This document shows, one piece after another, positions 11,072 to 21,233 of a DNA stretch of 64,000 nucleotides (its first letter is position 1; each line of letters begins with the position of its first letter). The position numbers were made by a program, and so were the translations under genes. The notes below the pieces were generated by a model. The model saw only the letters and a program-made list of their open reading frames with translations. It was not told the DNA's origin and did not search any database. Source of the stretch: Pseudoxanthomonas sp. PXM03 (GTDB lineage: Bacteria > Pseudomonadota > Gammaproteobacteria > Xanthomonadales > Xanthomonadaceae); NCBI RefSeq assembly GCF_014852005.1, contig NZ_JACVAU010000002.1, positions 1,054,001-1,118,000 of the forward strand, in the 5' to 3' direction.

Positions 11072-12024
11072 CCGTCAGCTCCCGGGTGGGACAGCAAGGT
11101 GCCCACCATCTCGTCAACATTGCCGGCACCCTGGCGCGGCACGCCCGCATCGCGCGCGAAGGTGGTGAAATCCTGTGATTCATCCTGCGAACATATGCCG
11201 CCGTTCACGCAGTAGTTCGTCATCATCGCGCCGTCCGGACTGCAATCCATGCCCAGCTCGCATGACGCGATGCGCCAGGCAATCTCGCTGAGTTCACTGC
11301 CCGATACCTCGCCCAGCGTGTCGCGCCGACCACTCGCACTGGTGCCCATGACCGGGGCGATGGCAAAGAAGGCGAACGGATCATCCGAATCGAGCACGCG
11401 CTGGACCAGTTCGCGCCGATAGTCATCGTCGTCGCGCAATGGCTGATCCATCGCCAGCAGTGCCGCCTCGGCCGCCAGGCTGCCCGCGCGCGCGGCCTGC
11501 TGGCGCTGGGTGAGGATGGTCGGCAACGACAGTCCGTCCTGCGGCACGAACCTGGCGCATCGCTGCTGCACGCGCTGGCGCGCGGAGAGCATCGCGCCGC
11601 CGTTGGACAATCCCAGCGTTGCAATGACGCGCGAGTCCTGCGCGTAACCGGCCGGGTCCGCGGCAAATCCTGCGCAGTAGTCCTGCACCAGACTCAGCAG
11701 CCACATGGCATCGGCATCGCCGGCCGCCGACAGGGCGAGCAGTTCGCGCGAGTAGGCGAACAGGTCGGTGCTGTCCTCGAAGGCGCGCCGCAGCGGCGAC
11801 AGCATAGGCGTCGAATGCGCAGCGACAGAGCGCAGGACAGCGGGCGTGGTGGACGGCGGGAGCGCTGTCGTCCCGGCCGGGGCGGGAGCCGCATCGTCCG
11901 TCGGCATCGCGAACGGCGCCAGCCCCGCCTGGCGCAGCGGCATCCACGCCAGCGCCCCCAGCAGGCCCACCAGCATCATCGGCAGTAGCAGCTTCCGGGG
12001 CACCCCCGCATTATCCCGGTGCAT
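11068..12024 (-). CDS. Uncharacterised exported or anchored protein
   Basis: A 318-residue protein with an N-terminal hydrophobic segment (LLLPMMLVGLLGALAWMP, about residues 12-29), a low-complexity Ala/Pro/Thr linker, and an alpha-helical remainder. It has five or more Cys, including DYCAGF, QQRCARF, CELGMDCSP and NYCVNGGICSQ, which suggests disulfides outside the cytoplasm. No known domain is recognised. It is first in a two-gene unit with the 120-residue protein and is divergent from prmA across a 129-base spacer. Confidence 0.75.
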   Translation of the reverse strand: MHRDNAGVPRKLLLPMMLVGLLGALAWMPLRQAGLAPFAMPTDDAAPAPAGTTALPPSTTPAVLRSVAAHSTPMLSPLRRAFEDSTDLFAYSRELLALSAAGDADAMWLLSLVQDYCAGFAADPAGYAQDSRVIATLGLSNGGAMLSARQRVQQRCARFVPQDGLSLPTILTQRQQAARAGSLAAEAALLAMDQPLRDDDDYRRELVQRVLDSDDPFAFFAIAPVMGTSASGRRDTLGEVSGSELSEIAWRIASCELGMDCSPDGAMMTNYCVNGGICSQDESQDFTTFARDAGVPRQGAGNVDEMVGTLLSHPGADG

Positions 12025-12153
12025 CCCAAGCGGTTCAACGCGAAAACGCCGCGTTCAGCACGCCCGCCGCACCTTCCGTCGCCCGCCTTCCCGGGCCTTC
12101 GCCTGAACGCATGAGACAATGCACGCCTTCTCCGCTTCCCGTCCCCTCGTGCC

Positions 12154-13068
12154 ATGCCCTATCTGGAGCTCTCCCTGCGCTGCACCGAAACCGAGCAGCC
12201 GCGCTACGAGACTGCCCTGGAGGACGTCGGCGCGCTCTCGGTCACGCTGTTGGATGCAGACGCCGACACCGGGCACGAACGGGCCATCCTGGAGCCCGGT
12301 GTCGGCGAGACTCCCTTGTGGAAATCGCTGGTGCTGACCGCACTGTTCGATGCGGACACCGATGGGCTCGCGCTGCTCGCCGCACTGGAGTCGTTCGATC
12401 CGGGGCTCGACTGGACCCAGACGGGGTTCCGCAAGGTCGAGGACGAGGACTGGGAACGCGCGTGGCTGGACCAGTTCAAGCCCATGCGCTTCGGCGCCCG
12501 TACCTTCATCGTGCCCTGGAACCACGAGGTGCCCGCGGAAGCCGGAGACGATGCCGCCATCGTGCGGCTCGATCCGGGCCTGGCGTTCGGATCCGGCACG
12601 CACCCCACCACGGCACTGTGCCTGCGTTGGCTCGACCGGCTCGCCGATGACGGTGCGCTGGAGGGCCAGCGCGTACTCGACTTCGGTTGTGGTTCCGGCA
12701 TCCTTGCGCTCGCCGCCTTGAAACTCGGCGCCGCGCAGGCCGTGGGCGTGGACAACGATCCGCAGGCATTGCTGGCCAGCGCCGACAACGCGCAACGCAA
12801 CCAGGTGGATGCGAACTTCAACGTCTACCTGCCCGAGGACGAACCGGTGATGACCTATCCGGTGGTGGTGGCCAATATCCTGGCCTCGGCGCTGGACGCA
12901 CTGGCCGACATCCTCGCCGCGCGCGTCGCGCCCGGTGGCCGCATCGCACTGTCGGGCATCCTCAAGGGACAGGAAGACGAACTGCTGGCCCGCTACGCGA
13001 CGTGGTTCGATGCCCTGGTGGCCACGCAGGACGGCGACTGGATGCGTATCGACGGCATCCGTCGCTGA
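12154..13068 (+). CDS. prmA: Ribosomal protein L11 methyltransferase
   Basis: S-adenosylmethionine-dependent methyltransferase that trimethylates ribosomal protein L11. It has 304 residues. The N-terminal substrate-recognition domain starts [10 protein letters not shown], and [19 protein letters not shown] is typical. The catalytic domain has [12 protein letters not shown] motif [21 protein letters not shown] (about residues 173-192) and the NPPY-like motif replaced by VANILA, as usual in PrmA. It heads the prmA-DUF3426-fis-purH run. Confidence 0.98.
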   Translation: MPYLELSLRCTETEQPRYETALEDVGALSVTLLDADADTGHERAILEPGVGETPLWKSLVLTALFDADTDGLALLAALESFDPGLDWTQTGFRKVEDEDWERAWLDQFKPMRFGARTFIVPWNHEVPAEAGDDAAIVRLDPGLAFGSGTHPTTALCLRWLDRLADDGALEGQRVLDFGCGSGILALAALKLGAAQAVGVDNDPQALLASADNAQRNQVDANFNVYLPEDEPVMTYPVVVANILASALDALADILAARVAPGGRIALSGILKGQEDELLARYATWFDALVATQDGDWMRIDGIRR

Positions 13069-13131
13069 CACCGCTCTCCGCCGCGTCCGCGATCACAACA
13101 CGCGCGCGGGCGTGCATGGTTGAATAGGACC

Positions 13132-14088
13132 ATGTTCACGGCCTGTCCGCATTGCCAGTTCCTTGTCGCCCGCGACCGGCATACCGATGCCGTGCCCGCA
13201 GACTGTCCCCGCTGCGGCAGACCATTGGCCGTGGTGGACGAAGCGGCGGTGGCCGTATCGCCCAGCCTCGCGACCTTCCTGAATCCTGCAGCAGCCGGCG
13301 CGGAAGCATCGCCAGGTGCGCGACCGGACGACACGCCCGCAGCACCATTCCTGGCAGAGGAAGAGGCGGCTTCGCGAGACACCATGCCTGATGCGGCGGA
13401 CGTGGCGAGACCCGTCGATGACACGCCCGACATCACCGCGCACGCGGCAGACGCTGCACCACCGGAAGATGCGACGCCTGTCGATGTCATTCCGGTCCAT
13501 GCAATGCCCGAGGACGCAGTGCCCTCCACCATCGAGCCGGCACCCGTCATCACCGCCACACCCACACGCAAGGCAACGGGCCCCCGGTTCCTGCAACGCA
13601 CGCGCACCATGCCGGTGCATGTGGCCCGCGCACGCTGGCAATGGGTTGCCGTGGGTGCACTTGCAGCACTGCTGTGTGTACAGATCGTACTGGCCGACCG
13701 CGCCCGCCTGGCGACCCAGGCAGGGTGGCGCCCCCTGGTGATGGTGCTGTGCGGTGCGTTCCGCTGCGACGTACCGATGTGGCACGAGCCCAGCGCCTTC
13801 ACCATGCTGAGTCGCGATGTGCGGCCGGTCACCGGTCAGGCGGGAACACTGCAGGCACAAGCGACGTTCCGCAACGAAGCACGCTGGGAACAGGGTTGGC
13901 CGGTGATCCTGCTGACGCTGAAGGATGCCGATGGCCGCACCCTGGGCGCGCGCGCGCTGGCGCCACGCGACTACCTGCCACAGGACGCGGTGTCCTCATC
14001 GATCGGCCCCGGACAGAGCGCCCAGATGGCCGTGCTCGTGCGCGAGCCGAGTGCGAACGTCGTCGCGTTCTCCTTCGACTTCCGTTAA
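13132..14088 (+). CDS. Zinc-ribbon DUF3426 membrane protein
   Basis: A 318-residue protein with an N-terminal MJ0042-type zinc ribbon, CPHC at residues 5-8 and CPRC about 20 residues later. A long acidic and Ala/Thr/Pro-rich linker follows (about residues 40-150). One transmembrane helix (about 168-188, WVAVGALAALLCVQIVLAD) leads to a C-terminal DUF3426 domain with FRCDVPMW and VLVREPSANVVAFSFDFR. ATG 13132 was chosen over an in-frame TTG four codons upstream because it puts the zinc ribbon at the N-terminus. The prmA-DUF3426-fis order is conserved; its role is unknown. Confidence 0.9.
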   Translation: MFTACPHCQFLVARDRHTDAVPADCPRCGRPLAVVDEAAVAVSPSLATFLNPAAAGAEASPGARPDDTPAAPFLAEEEAASRDTMPDAADVARPVDDTPDITAHAADAAPPEDATPVDVIPVHAMPEDAVPSTIEPAPVITATPTRKATGPRFLQRTRTMPVHVARARWQWVAVGALAALLCVQIVLADRARLATQAGWRPLVMVLCGAFRCDVPMWHEPSAFTMLSRDVRPVTGQAGTLQAQATFRNEARWEQGWPVILLTLKDADGRTLGARALAPRDYLPQDAVSSSIGPGQSAQMAVLVREPSANVVAFSFDFR

Positions 14089-14208
14089 GCGCGTCGGATT
14101 CATCAAAAAGCGGATGCGCGCGCCGCGATCAGGCGCTAGACTCGTCCCCCCGCCGAATACCCACAAGCACATGGCGGGCATCCGCGTCCGTTGCACCAGG
14201 GGATCCGA

Positions 14209-14481
14209 TTGAACGCTGCCTCCACACGTCAGGACACGCCACGCGCCACGTCGCGCCCGCCGCTGCGCGAGCATGTCGCCGTGTCCGTCCGCCGCTACCT
14301 GCGTGACCTGGATGGCTGCGAGGCGGACGACGTGTACGAAATCGTGCTGCGCGAGATGGAGATCCCGCTGTTCGTGGAAGTGCTCAACCATTGCGAAGGC
14401 AACCAGAGCCGCGCCGCCGCCATGCTGGGCATCCATCGCGCCACGCTGCGCAAGAAGCTCAAGGACTACGGGCTGGCCTGA
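14209..14481 (+). CDS. fis: DNA-binding protein Fis
   Basis: Small nucleoid-associated homodimer that bends DNA and modulates rRNA, recombination and growth-phase genes. From the TTG at 14209 it has 90 residues, close to the 98 of E. coli. The C-terminal helix-turn-helix ([26 protein letters not shown]) is characteristic. AGGGG at 14197-14201 lies at a good distance from TTG 14209. The other in-frame option, TTG 14191, has no such signal. It follows the DUF3426 gene and precedes purH, a common order in this group. Confidence 0.95.
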   Translation: MNAASTRQDTPRATSRPPLREHVAVSVRRYLRDLDGCEADDVYEIVLREMEIPLFVEVLNHCEGNQSRAAAMLGIHRATLRKKLKDYGLA

Positions 14482-14523
14482 CCGGGCGCCTGGCAACGGG
14501 TCGGGCGCGATGGTGCGGCGCGT

Positions 14524-14529
14524 TATAAT
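14524..14529 (+). promoter_or_regulatory. Candidate -10 box ahead of purH
   Basis: A perfect TATAAT lies 28 bases before the purH start, in otherwise GC-rich DNA. The position 17 bases upstream (TCGGGC) is a poor -35. This suggests a purH promoter in the fis-purH spacer; an extended or activator-dependent promoter would fit. Confidence 0.5.
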
Positions 14530-14557
14530 TCGCGCCCCGCTCCGTACCGCCTTCCCC

Positions 14558-16144
14558 ATGACCCTCGATTTCCAGCCCGTGCGTCGGGCGCTGCTGTCCG
14601 TATCCGACAAGACCGGCCTGCTCGACCTGGCCCGCGCGCTCGCCGCCCGCGATGTCGAACTGCTGTCCACCGGTGGCACTGCCAGGACATTGCGTGACGC
14701 CGGCCTGTCCGTGCGCGACGTGGCCGAGGTCACCGGATTCCCGGAAATGATGGATGGCCGCGTCAAGACGCTGCATCCGATGGTCCATGGCGGCCTGCTC
14801 GGCCGCGCCGGCACCGACGACGCCGTGATGGCCGAGCACGGCATCGGCGCCATCGACCTGCTGGTGCTCAATCTCTATCCGTTCGAACAGGTCACCTCGA
14901 AAGCGGACTGCACGCTGGCCGACGCGGTGGAGAACATCGATATCGGCGGCCCCGCGATGCTGCGCTCGGCGGCGAAGAACTTCGCGCGCGTGGCGGTGGC
15001 CACGGACCCGTCGCAGTACGACGGCATCGTGCGCGAACTCGAAGCGAATGACGGCGCTCTTTCCGCGCAGACGCGCTTCGCGCTGTCGGTGGCTGCGTTC
15101 AACCGCGTGGCCCAGTACGACGCCGCCATCAGCAACTACCTGTCCGCCGTCACCGACACCTCGGGCGACGTGCCGGTGCGGGCTGCGTTCTCGGCGCAGG
15201 CCAACGGCAGCTTCGTCAAAGTGATGGACCTGCGCTACGGCGAGAACCCGCACCAGCAGGCTGCGTTCTACCGCGACCTGTATCCGGCACCCGGTTCGCT
15301 GGCGACCTTCACGCAGCTGCAGGGCAAGGAACTGAGCTACAACAACATCGCCGACAGCGATGCGGCGTGGGAATGCGTGCGCCAGTTCGACGCGCCCGCC
15401 TGCGTGATCGTCAAGCACGCCAATCCCTGCGGCGTGGCGGTCGGCGTGGCCTGCGGCGATGCCTATGAGCTGGCCTACGCCACCGACCCGACCAGCGCGT
15501 TCGGCGGCATCATCGCGTTCAACCGCACGCTGGATGCCGCGACGGCGAAGGTGATCCTCGACCGCCAGTTCGTCGAGGTGCTGATCGCGCCGGACTACGA
15601 GCCCGCCGCGCTCGACTACGCGGCGAAGAAGGCCAACGTGCGCGTACTGCGCATTCCGCTGGCGCCGGCATCGACCGGCTTCATCGATACCAAGCGCGTC
15701 GGCTCCGGCCTGCTGCTGCAGACCGCCGACGACCGCGTGGTAACGCGCGACGAGCTCAAGGTGGTCACGAAGCTTGCGCCGACCGACGCACAATTCACCG
15801 ACCTGCTGTTCGCGTGGAAGGTGGCGAAGTTCGTGAAATCCAACGCCATCGTCTACGCGAAGGACCACCGCACCATCGGCGTCGGTGCCGGCCAGATGAG
15901 CCGCGTGTACTCCGCGCGCATCGCCGGCATCAAGGCGGCCGACGCGAACCTCGTGGTCGAAGGTTCGGTGATGGCCAGCGATGCGTTCTTCCCGTTCCGT
16001 GACGGCATCGACGCCGCCGCGGCCGCCGGCATCAAGGCGGTGATCCAGCCGGGCGGCTCCATGCGCGATGGCGACGTCATTGCCGCCGCCGACGAGCATG
16101 GCATCGCCATGGTGTTCACCGGCGTGCGCCACTTCCGGCACTGA
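14558..16144 (+). CDS. purH: Bifunctional AICAR transformylase/IMP cyclohydrolase
   Basis: Catalyses the last two steps of de novo IMP synthesis. It has 528 residues from ATG 14558. The N-terminal MGS-like cyclohydrolase domain has [17 protein letters not shown] and [16 protein letters not shown] with the phosphate-binding loop. The C-terminal transformylase domain has [27 protein letters not shown] (catalytic Lys-His) and [15 protein letters not shown]. purD follows after one small gene, so IMP synthesis genes are grouped here. Confidence 0.99.
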   Translation: MTLDFQPVRRALLSVSDKTGLLDLARALAARDVELLSTGGTARTLRDAGLSVRDVAEVTGFPEMMDGRVKTLHPMVHGGLLGRAGTDDAVMAEHGIGAIDLLVLNLYPFEQVTSKADCTLADAVENIDIGGPAMLRSAAKNFARVAVATDPSQYDGIVRELEANDGALSAQTRFALSVAAFNRVAQYDAAISNYLSAVTDTSGDVPVRAAFSAQANGSFVKVMDLRYGENPHQQAAFYRDLYPAPGSLATFTQLQGKELSYNNIADSDAAWECVRQFDAPACVIVKHANPCGVAVGVACGDAYELAYATDPTSAFGGIIAFNRTLDAATAKVILDRQFVEVLIAPDYEPAALDYAAKKANVRVLRIPLAPASTGFIDTKRVGSGLLLQTADDRVVTRDELKVVTKLAPTDAQFTDLLFAWKVAKFVKSNAIVYAKDHRTIGVGAGQMSRVYSARIAGIKAADANLVVEGSVMASDAFFPFRDGIDAAAAAGIKAVIQPGGSMRDGDVIAAADEHGIAMVFTGVRHFRH

Positions 16145-16235
16145 CCGCCGTGCCCGATGATGCCGCCAACGGCGGTCGTCATCTGCGCGGCAGCTTTCTC
16201 CGCTCGTTGTCCAGCACGGGAGCACCACCACGGCC

Positions 16236-16670
16236 ATGAAGATCCTTCGCGCGCTTTCCGCCATGCTCGTCCCGGCGTTCGTGGTCCTCGTATTCACCGG
16301 CTGTACGGACACGCAGGCCCGCCTGCACGAGGCGCATGCGAAGGTCGCGGCAACGTTGCCCGCTCCCCACTTCGAGGATCTGGTGACCGAGTCGGTCGCC
16401 ATCGAGGGTGACCGGCTGGTGCTGCTGATACGCAGCCCGGAGGGAAATGCCGCCAGGACACGCAAAGCCCCGGGCTTCGAGACACTGAAGGAAAGCGAGC
16501 AGTACGCGCTGCGCGAGCTGTGCGCGCAGCCCGCGATCACGCCACTGATCGACACCGATGCCATCCTGGTGCGGCGCTTCGTCGACCGTCACGGCGCCGT
16601 TTTCTTCGACGTCGAACTTCCGGCACGCGCGTGCCTGACTCCGCCGGCCGACGCGCCGGTCCAGCCATGA
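16236..16670 (+). CDS. Uncharacterised lipoprotein
   Basis: A 144-residue protein with a lipoprotein signal: positively charged start, hydrophobic stretch, and lipobox FTGC with Cys at residue 23. The mature part is short, with no recognised domain. It is predicted to be a periplasmic lipid-anchored protein. It lies between purH and purD on the same strand, 10 bases before purD, and so is probably cotranscribed. A link to purine synthesis is not implied. Confidence 0.75.
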   Translation: MKILRALSAMLVPAFVVLVFTGCTDTQARLHEAHAKVAATLPAPHFEDLVTESVAIEGDRLVLLIRSPEGNAARTRKAPGFETLKESEQYALRELCAQPAITPLIDTDAILVRRFVDRHGAVFFDVELPARACLTPPADAPVQP

Positions 16671-16680
16671 GGAATACCCC

Positions 16681-17973
16681 TTGAAAGTCCTGGTCATCGG
16701 TTCCGGCGGTCGCGAGCACGCCCTCGCGTGGAAGCTGGCGCAGTCGCCGCGGGTGGACGAGGTGATCGTGGCGCCCGGCAACGCCGGCACCGCGACGGAG
16801 GCGAAGTGCCGCAACGTCACGGTCAAGGTCACCGACATCGACGGTCTGCTGGCCTTGGCACAGGACGCAGGCGTGGGCCTGACCGTGGTCGGTCCCGAAG
16901 TGCCGCTCGTGGCCGGCGTGGTGGACCGCTTCCGTCTGGCGGGATTGCGTGTTTTCGGTCCCACCGCCGCTGCGGCGCAGCTGGAGGGCAGCAAGGCATT
17001 TGCCAAGGATTTCCTGGCGCGCCACGGCATCCCGACCGCGTTCTACGCCGTGCATACCGATGTGGACGCCGCGCTCGCCTATCTCCGCGAGAAAGGCGCG
17101 CCGATAGTGGTCAAGGCCGACGGCCTGGCCGCCGGCAAGGGCGTGATCGTGGCGATGACGCTGGCCGAAGCCGAAGCCGCGGTGCGCGACATGCTGTCGG
17201 GCAATGCGCTCGGTGATGCCGGTGCACGCGTGGTGATCGAGGAATTCCTGGAAGGCGAGGAAGCCAGCTTCATCTCGATGGTCGATGGCACCACCGCGCT
17301 GCCGATGGCGACCAGCCAGGACCACAAGCGGGTCGGCGACGGCGACACGGGCCCCAACACCGGCGGCATGGGAGCGTATTCGCCCGCCCCGGTGGTCACG
17401 CCCGAAGTGCATGCGCGCGTGATGCGCGAGGTGGTCAATCCCACGGTGCAGGGCATGATCGCCGACGGCGTGCCGTTCACCGGTTTCCTGTATGCCGGGC
17501 TGATGATCGACGACAGCGGCGCCCCGAAGGTGATCGAGTTCAACGTGCGCTTCGGCGACCCCGAGACGCAACCGGTGATGCTGCGCCTGCAATCCGATCT
17601 GGTGGATCTGGTCGAAGCGGCCATCGACGGACGCCTCGATGTCACTGAAGCGCGCTGGGATCCGCGCCCGTCGCTAGGCGTCGTGATGGCTGCGGCGCCT
17701 TATCCCGAAACACCGGTCACCGGCGACGTGATCGCCGGGCTGGACGACGTGCCCGCGACCGCCAAGGTGTTCCATGCCGGCACCGCGCTTGACGCGGAAG
17801 GCCACGTGGTCAGCGCCGGAGGCCGCGTCCTGTGCGTGGCGGCGCTGGGCGATTCGGTATCGGATGCGCAACGCAATGCGTACGCCGGCGTGGACCGGAT
17901 CCGCTGGACCAACGAGTTCCACCGCGCCGACATCGGCTGGCGCGCGATCGCGCGCGAACGCGCGGACACCTGA
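16681..17973 (+). CDS. purD: Phosphoribosylamine-glycine ligase
   Basis: ATP-grasp enzyme that makes glycinamide ribonucleotide in purine synthesis. It has 430 residues starting at a TTG codon (16681), giving MKVLVIGSGGREHALAWKL, the canonical N-terminus. Other family motifs are PIVVKADGLAAGKGVIVA, DHKRVGDGDTGPNTGGMGAYSP, and IEFNVRFGDPETQPVMLRL with metal and ATP ligands. It ends 4 bases from the stop of the convergent flavin oxidoreductase gene. Confidence 0.99.
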   Translation: MKVLVIGSGGREHALAWKLAQSPRVDEVIVAPGNAGTATEAKCRNVTVKVTDIDGLLALAQDAGVGLTVVGPEVPLVAGVVDRFRLAGLRVFGPTAAAAQLEGSKAFAKDFLARHGIPTAFYAVHTDVDAALAYLREKGAPIVVKADGLAAGKGVIVAMTLAEAEAAVRDMLSGNALGDAGARVVIEEFLEGEEASFISMVDGTTALPMATSQDHKRVGDGDTGPNTGGMGAYSPAPVVTPEVHARVMREVVNPTVQGMIADGVPFTGFLYAGLMIDDSGAPKVIEFNVRFGDPETQPVMLRLQSDLVDLVEAAIDGRLDVTEARWDPRPSLGVVMAAAPYPETPVTGDVIAGLDDVPATAKVFHAGTALDAEGHVVSAGGRVLCVAALGDSVSDAQRNAYAGVDRIRWTNEFHRADIGWRAIARERADT

Positions 17974-17977
17974 TCGG

Positions 17978-19084
17978 CTAACGCGCCTGCACGAAGTTCG
18001 CCGCGTGCTCGCGCGGCGCGCTGCGCAGGTACTGCGGCGCGACCGCGATCTTCGCGTCCAGCGCCACGGCCGCATGCCATGGCCAGCGCGGGTCGTAGAG
18101 GATGCCGCGTGCGAGCCCGATGGCATCGGCCCGATCCTGCTGCAGGATGTCTTCGGCATGTCGCGGCTCCGTGATCAGGCCTACCGCGATCACCGGCATC
18201 GCGACATACTGCTTGATCGCGGCGGCGAACGGCACTTGGTAGCCCGGCTCCAGAGCGATCTTCTGCGCGGGATGCAGGCCGCCGCTGGAGACATGGATGA
18301 AATCGCAACCCCGTGCGTCGAGCGCCTGCGCCAGGGCGATGCTCTGGGCAGGATCCCAGCCACCCTCGACCCAATCGGTGGCGGAAATGCGGATGCCGAC
18401 CGCCATTGACGCGGGTACGGCTGCCTTGATCGCATCGAACACCTGCAGCACCAGCCGCATGCGGTTTTCCAGCGAGCCGCCATACGCATCTTCGCGATGG
18501 TTGCTGAGCGGCGACAGGAACTGGTGCAAGAGATAGCCGTGCGCCGCATGGATCTCGATCAGGTCCAGACCCAGCCTTACCGCACGCCGCGCGCTGTCGG
18601 CGAACGCGGCGACGACGGCATCGATGCCCGCCTGGTCCAGCGCCACTGGCGCAGGATGTCCTTCGGCATAGGGCGTGGCCGATGCCGATACGGTCTGCCA
18701 TCCGTGTTCGGCACCGGGCGCGATGGCGGCACCGTGGTGCTCCCACGGGCGGTGCGTCGATGCCTTGCGTCCGGCATGGGCGAGCTGCACACCGATCGCC
18801 ATGGTGGAGTATCGGCGTGTGGCGGCGAGCGCCGTGGCGAACGCCGCTTCGGTAACGTCATCCCACAAGCCGAGATCGGCCCAGCTGATGCGTCCTCGCG
18901 GCTCGACTGCCGTCGCTTCGACGATCGCGAGCCCGGCACCGGACTGGGCGAGGTTCGGCCAATGGAAGGCATGCCACTCGGTGGCGCGCCCCGCTTCGGC
19001 GGAGTACTGGCACATCGGCGCGATCACGATGCGGTTGGGCAGGCGCAATGGTCCCAGATCCAGGGGTGAGAACAGACGGCTCAT
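17978..19084 (-). CDS. NADH:flavin oxidoreductase, YqjM-type Old Yellow Enzyme
   Basis: FMN-dependent ene-reductase that reduces activated C=C bonds with NAD(P)H. It has 368 residues from ATG 19084. The N-terminus MSRLFSPLDLGPLRLPNRIVIAPMCQYSA has the CQYSA segment with the flavin-tuning Cys of the YqjM subclass. HAAHGYLLHQFLSPLSNHR and GSLENRMRLVLQVFDAI are family signatures, and HVSSGG and GLI-P near the end bind the FMN phosphate. A longer frame to 19315 would cross the divergent gene's promoter and is not supported. The physiological substrate is unknown. Confidence 0.95.
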   Translation of the reverse strand: MSRLFSPLDLGPLRLPNRIVIAPMCQYSAEAGRATEWHAFHWPNLAQSGAGLAIVEATAVEPRGRISWADLGLWDDVTEAAFATALAATRRYSTMAIGVQLAHAGRKASTHRPWEHHGAAIAPGAEHGWQTVSASATPYAEGHPAPVALDQAGIDAVVAAFADSARRAVRLGLDLIEIHAAHGYLLHQFLSPLSNHREDAYGGSLENRMRLVLQVFDAIKAAVPASMAVGIRISATDWVEGGWDPAQSIALAQALDARGCDFIHVSSGGLHPAQKIALEPGYQVPFAAAIKQYVAMPVIAVGLITEPRHAEDILQQDRADAIGLARGILYDPRWPWHAAVALDAKIAVAPQYLRSAPREHAANFVQAR

Positions 19085-19226
19085 GAGGGAAGGTGTCGAC
19101 GACGTGGGGGCGCCACTATCCCCCTGCCCCTGTGGCCCATCAATGCCACGGGCGGAACACTGTCGGGCGCACCGGCTCGCGAAGCCATCGTGATTTGCTA
19201 GGCTGCGCGCAACCCACGGAGGGCGC

Positions 19227-21122
19227 ATGTCCAGCCACAGCCAGTTCTCGCTGCTGAAACAACGACGGTTCCTGCCGTACTTCACCGTCCAGGCGCTGGG
19301 CGCCTTCAACGACAATGTCTACCGTCAGGCGATCATCGCGCTGCTGTTCTTCCTGGGCGCCAGCGATGGCGAACTTTCGCTGTACGCCACGCTGGCGCCG
19401 GCGATCTTCATCCTCCCCTACTTCCTGTTCTCCGCCATCGCGGGCCAGTTCGCCGAGAAGCTGGAAAAGCACAGGCTGATCGTCATCACCACGACGATGG
19501 AAATCGCCATCATGTCGCTGGCGGCGGTCGGTTTCCTGCTGCAGAACATGCCGGTCCTGCTGGTCGCGCTGTTCTGCACCGGCGTGCAGTCGACCCTGTT
19601 CGGGCCGGTGAAATATTCGGTGCTGCCTTCGATCCTGAAGCCGGAGGAGCTGACCGGCGGCAACGGTCTGGTCGAGATGGGCACCTCGATCTCGATCCTG
19701 TGCGGCATGATCGCCGGCGGCATGATCTTCCAGGTGGCCGGGGTTTACGGCCCGCAGGCGGCCGCCATCGCCATCGTGTTGCTGGCGGTGCTGGGCAACG
19801 TCGTGTCGCGCCTGATCCCGCGCATGGACGCGGGTGCGCCCGACCTGGTCATCCGCTGGAATCCGATCCCGGAATCGCTCGCCGTGCTGCGCATGGCCAA
19901 GCAGCAACTCGCCGTGCGCAACGCCATCCTCGGCGTGTCGTGGTTCTGGTTCTTCGGCACGCTGCTGACCTCGCAGCTGCCTGCCTACGCGAAGCTGCAC
20001 CTCGGCGCGGCCGACGGTTCGTCGACGCTGTACGTGTTCGCACTGGCGCTGTTCTCGGTCGGCACGGGCGTGGGTTCGCTGCTGTGCGAGAAGCTGTCCG
20101 GGCGCACCGTCGAGATCGGCCTGGTGCCGGTGGGCGCGTTCGGCATGACGGCGTTCCTGCTCGATCTCTACTTCGCCAGGCCGGGTGCCGCGCCCGCCAC
20201 CGGGCTGGGGGTGGCCGAGTTCGTCCGCCAGGCCGGCAGCGTGCGGATCATGATCGACCTGGTAGGCATCGGCATGTTCGCAGGCATCTTCGTGGTGCCG
20301 CTGTTCGCACTGATCCAGAGCCGCACGGCCAATTCGCGGATGGCGCGCGTGTTCGCCGCACTCAACATCCAGAACTCGGGCTTCATCGTACTGGCCGCGC
20401 TGGTCGGCCTAGGCCTGCATGCGCTGGGCTGGAGCGGTCCGCAGATCTTCCTCGCGCTGGCCATCGCGAACGCGCTGGTGGCGATCTGGATCTTCACCAT
20501 CGTGCCCGAGTTCCTGATGCGCTTCCTCAGCTGGCTGCTGGTGCGCGGCCTGTACCGGCTGCGCCTGCACGGCATCGAGAAGCACGTGCCGGACGAGGGC
20601 CCGGCATTGATCGTGTGCAACCACGTCAGCTACATGGACGCGCTGATCCTCGCCGCGACGATCCCGCGCCCGGTGCGCTTCGTCATGTACTACCGGATCT
20701 TCAACATTCCGGTGATGAGCTGGATCTTCCGCACGGCCAAGGCCATCCCGATCGCCGGCGCGAGGGAGAACCCGGAACTGATGCGGCGCGCATTCGAGGA
20801 AATCGACGCGGCCCTGGCGGCGGGCGAGATCGTCGGCATCTTCCCCGAAGGCGCGTTGACGAAGGATGGTGAGATCGCTGCGTTCAAGTCCGGCGTGGAG
20901 AAGATCCTCGAGCGCCGCCCGGTGCCGGTCGTGCCCATGGCGCTGAAGGGAATGTGGACCAGCATGTGGAGCCACCGCGATACCCGGATGGGGCGCATGC
21001 GCGTGCCCCGCCGTTTCCGCGCGCACGTGGACGTGGTGGCCAGCGAACCGCTGGACGGCACCGCCGTGACCGCCGAGGTCCTGGAAGCCCGGGTACGTGC
21101 GCTGCGCGGTGATGCGGCGTGA
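19227..21122 (+). CDS. MFS transporter-acyltransferase fusion (LplT/PlsC-like)
   Basis: A 631-residue two-domain inner-membrane protein. The N-terminal part (about residues 1-420) is a 12-helix MFS permease of the lysophospholipid transporter LplT type, with GAFNDNVYRQAI near the start. The C-terminal part (about 430-631) is a PlsC-like acyltransferase with the catalytic NHVSYMD (HX4D) and FPEG motifs. This resembles Aas-type systems that import and re-acylate lysophospholipids, but no acyl-ACP synthetase (AMP-ligase) domain is attached. ATG 19227 is supported by GGAGGG at 19218-19223. It is monocistronic, divergent from the flavin oxidoreductase, and ends before a terminator. Confidence 0.92.
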   Translation: MSSHSQFSLLKQRRFLPYFTVQALGAFNDNVYRQAIIALLFFLGASDGELSLYATLAPAIFILPYFLFSAIAGQFAEKLEKHRLIVITTTMEIAIMSLAAVGFLLQNMPVLLVALFCTGVQSTLFGPVKYSVLPSILKPEELTGGNGLVEMGTSISILCGMIAGGMIFQVAGVYGPQAAAIAIVLLAVLGNVVSRLIPRMDAGAPDLVIRWNPIPESLAVLRMAKQQLAVRNAILGVSWFWFFGTLLTSQLPAYAKLHLGAADGSSTLYVFALALFSVGTGVGSLLCEKLSGRTVEIGLVPVGAFGMTAFLLDLYFARPGAAPATGLGVAEFVRQAGSVRIMIDLVGIGMFAGIFVVPLFALIQSRTANSRMARVFAALNIQNSGFIVLAALVGLGLHALGWSGPQIFLALAIANALVAIWIFTIVPEFLMRFLSWLLVRGLYRLRLHGIEKHVPDEGPALIVCNHVSYMDALILAATIPRPVRFVMYYRIFNIPVMSWIFRTAKAIPIAGARENPELMRRAFEEIDAALAAGEIVGIFPEGALTKDGEIAAFKSGVEKILERRPVPVVPMALKGMWTSMWSHRDTRMGRMRVPRRFRAHVDVVASEPLDGTAVTAEVLEARVRALRGDAA

Positions 21123-21140
21123 CGGTTTCGCGTCGCCGCC

Positions 21141-21169
21141 ATCCCCGCTAGGCTAGCGGCGGGGATTTT
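21141..21169 (+). terminator. Terminator after MFS-acyltransferase gene
   Basis: ATCCCCGC (21141-21148) pairs with GCGGGGAT (21159-21166) over a 10-base loop, followed by a short T-run. It lies 19 bases after the stop codon. Confidence 0.75.
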
Positions 21170-21233
21170 CGTCATCCATGCCCGCCCTCGCGGCGGCGGC
21201 CCCTTCCTGTCCCTCGCCCGCAAGAGAACCGTC

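Noticed and set aside
14459..16564. 701-codon open frame antisense to purH
   Set aside because: It spans purH and part of the next gene on the opposite strand, with Arg/Gly/His-rich non-protein-like composition.
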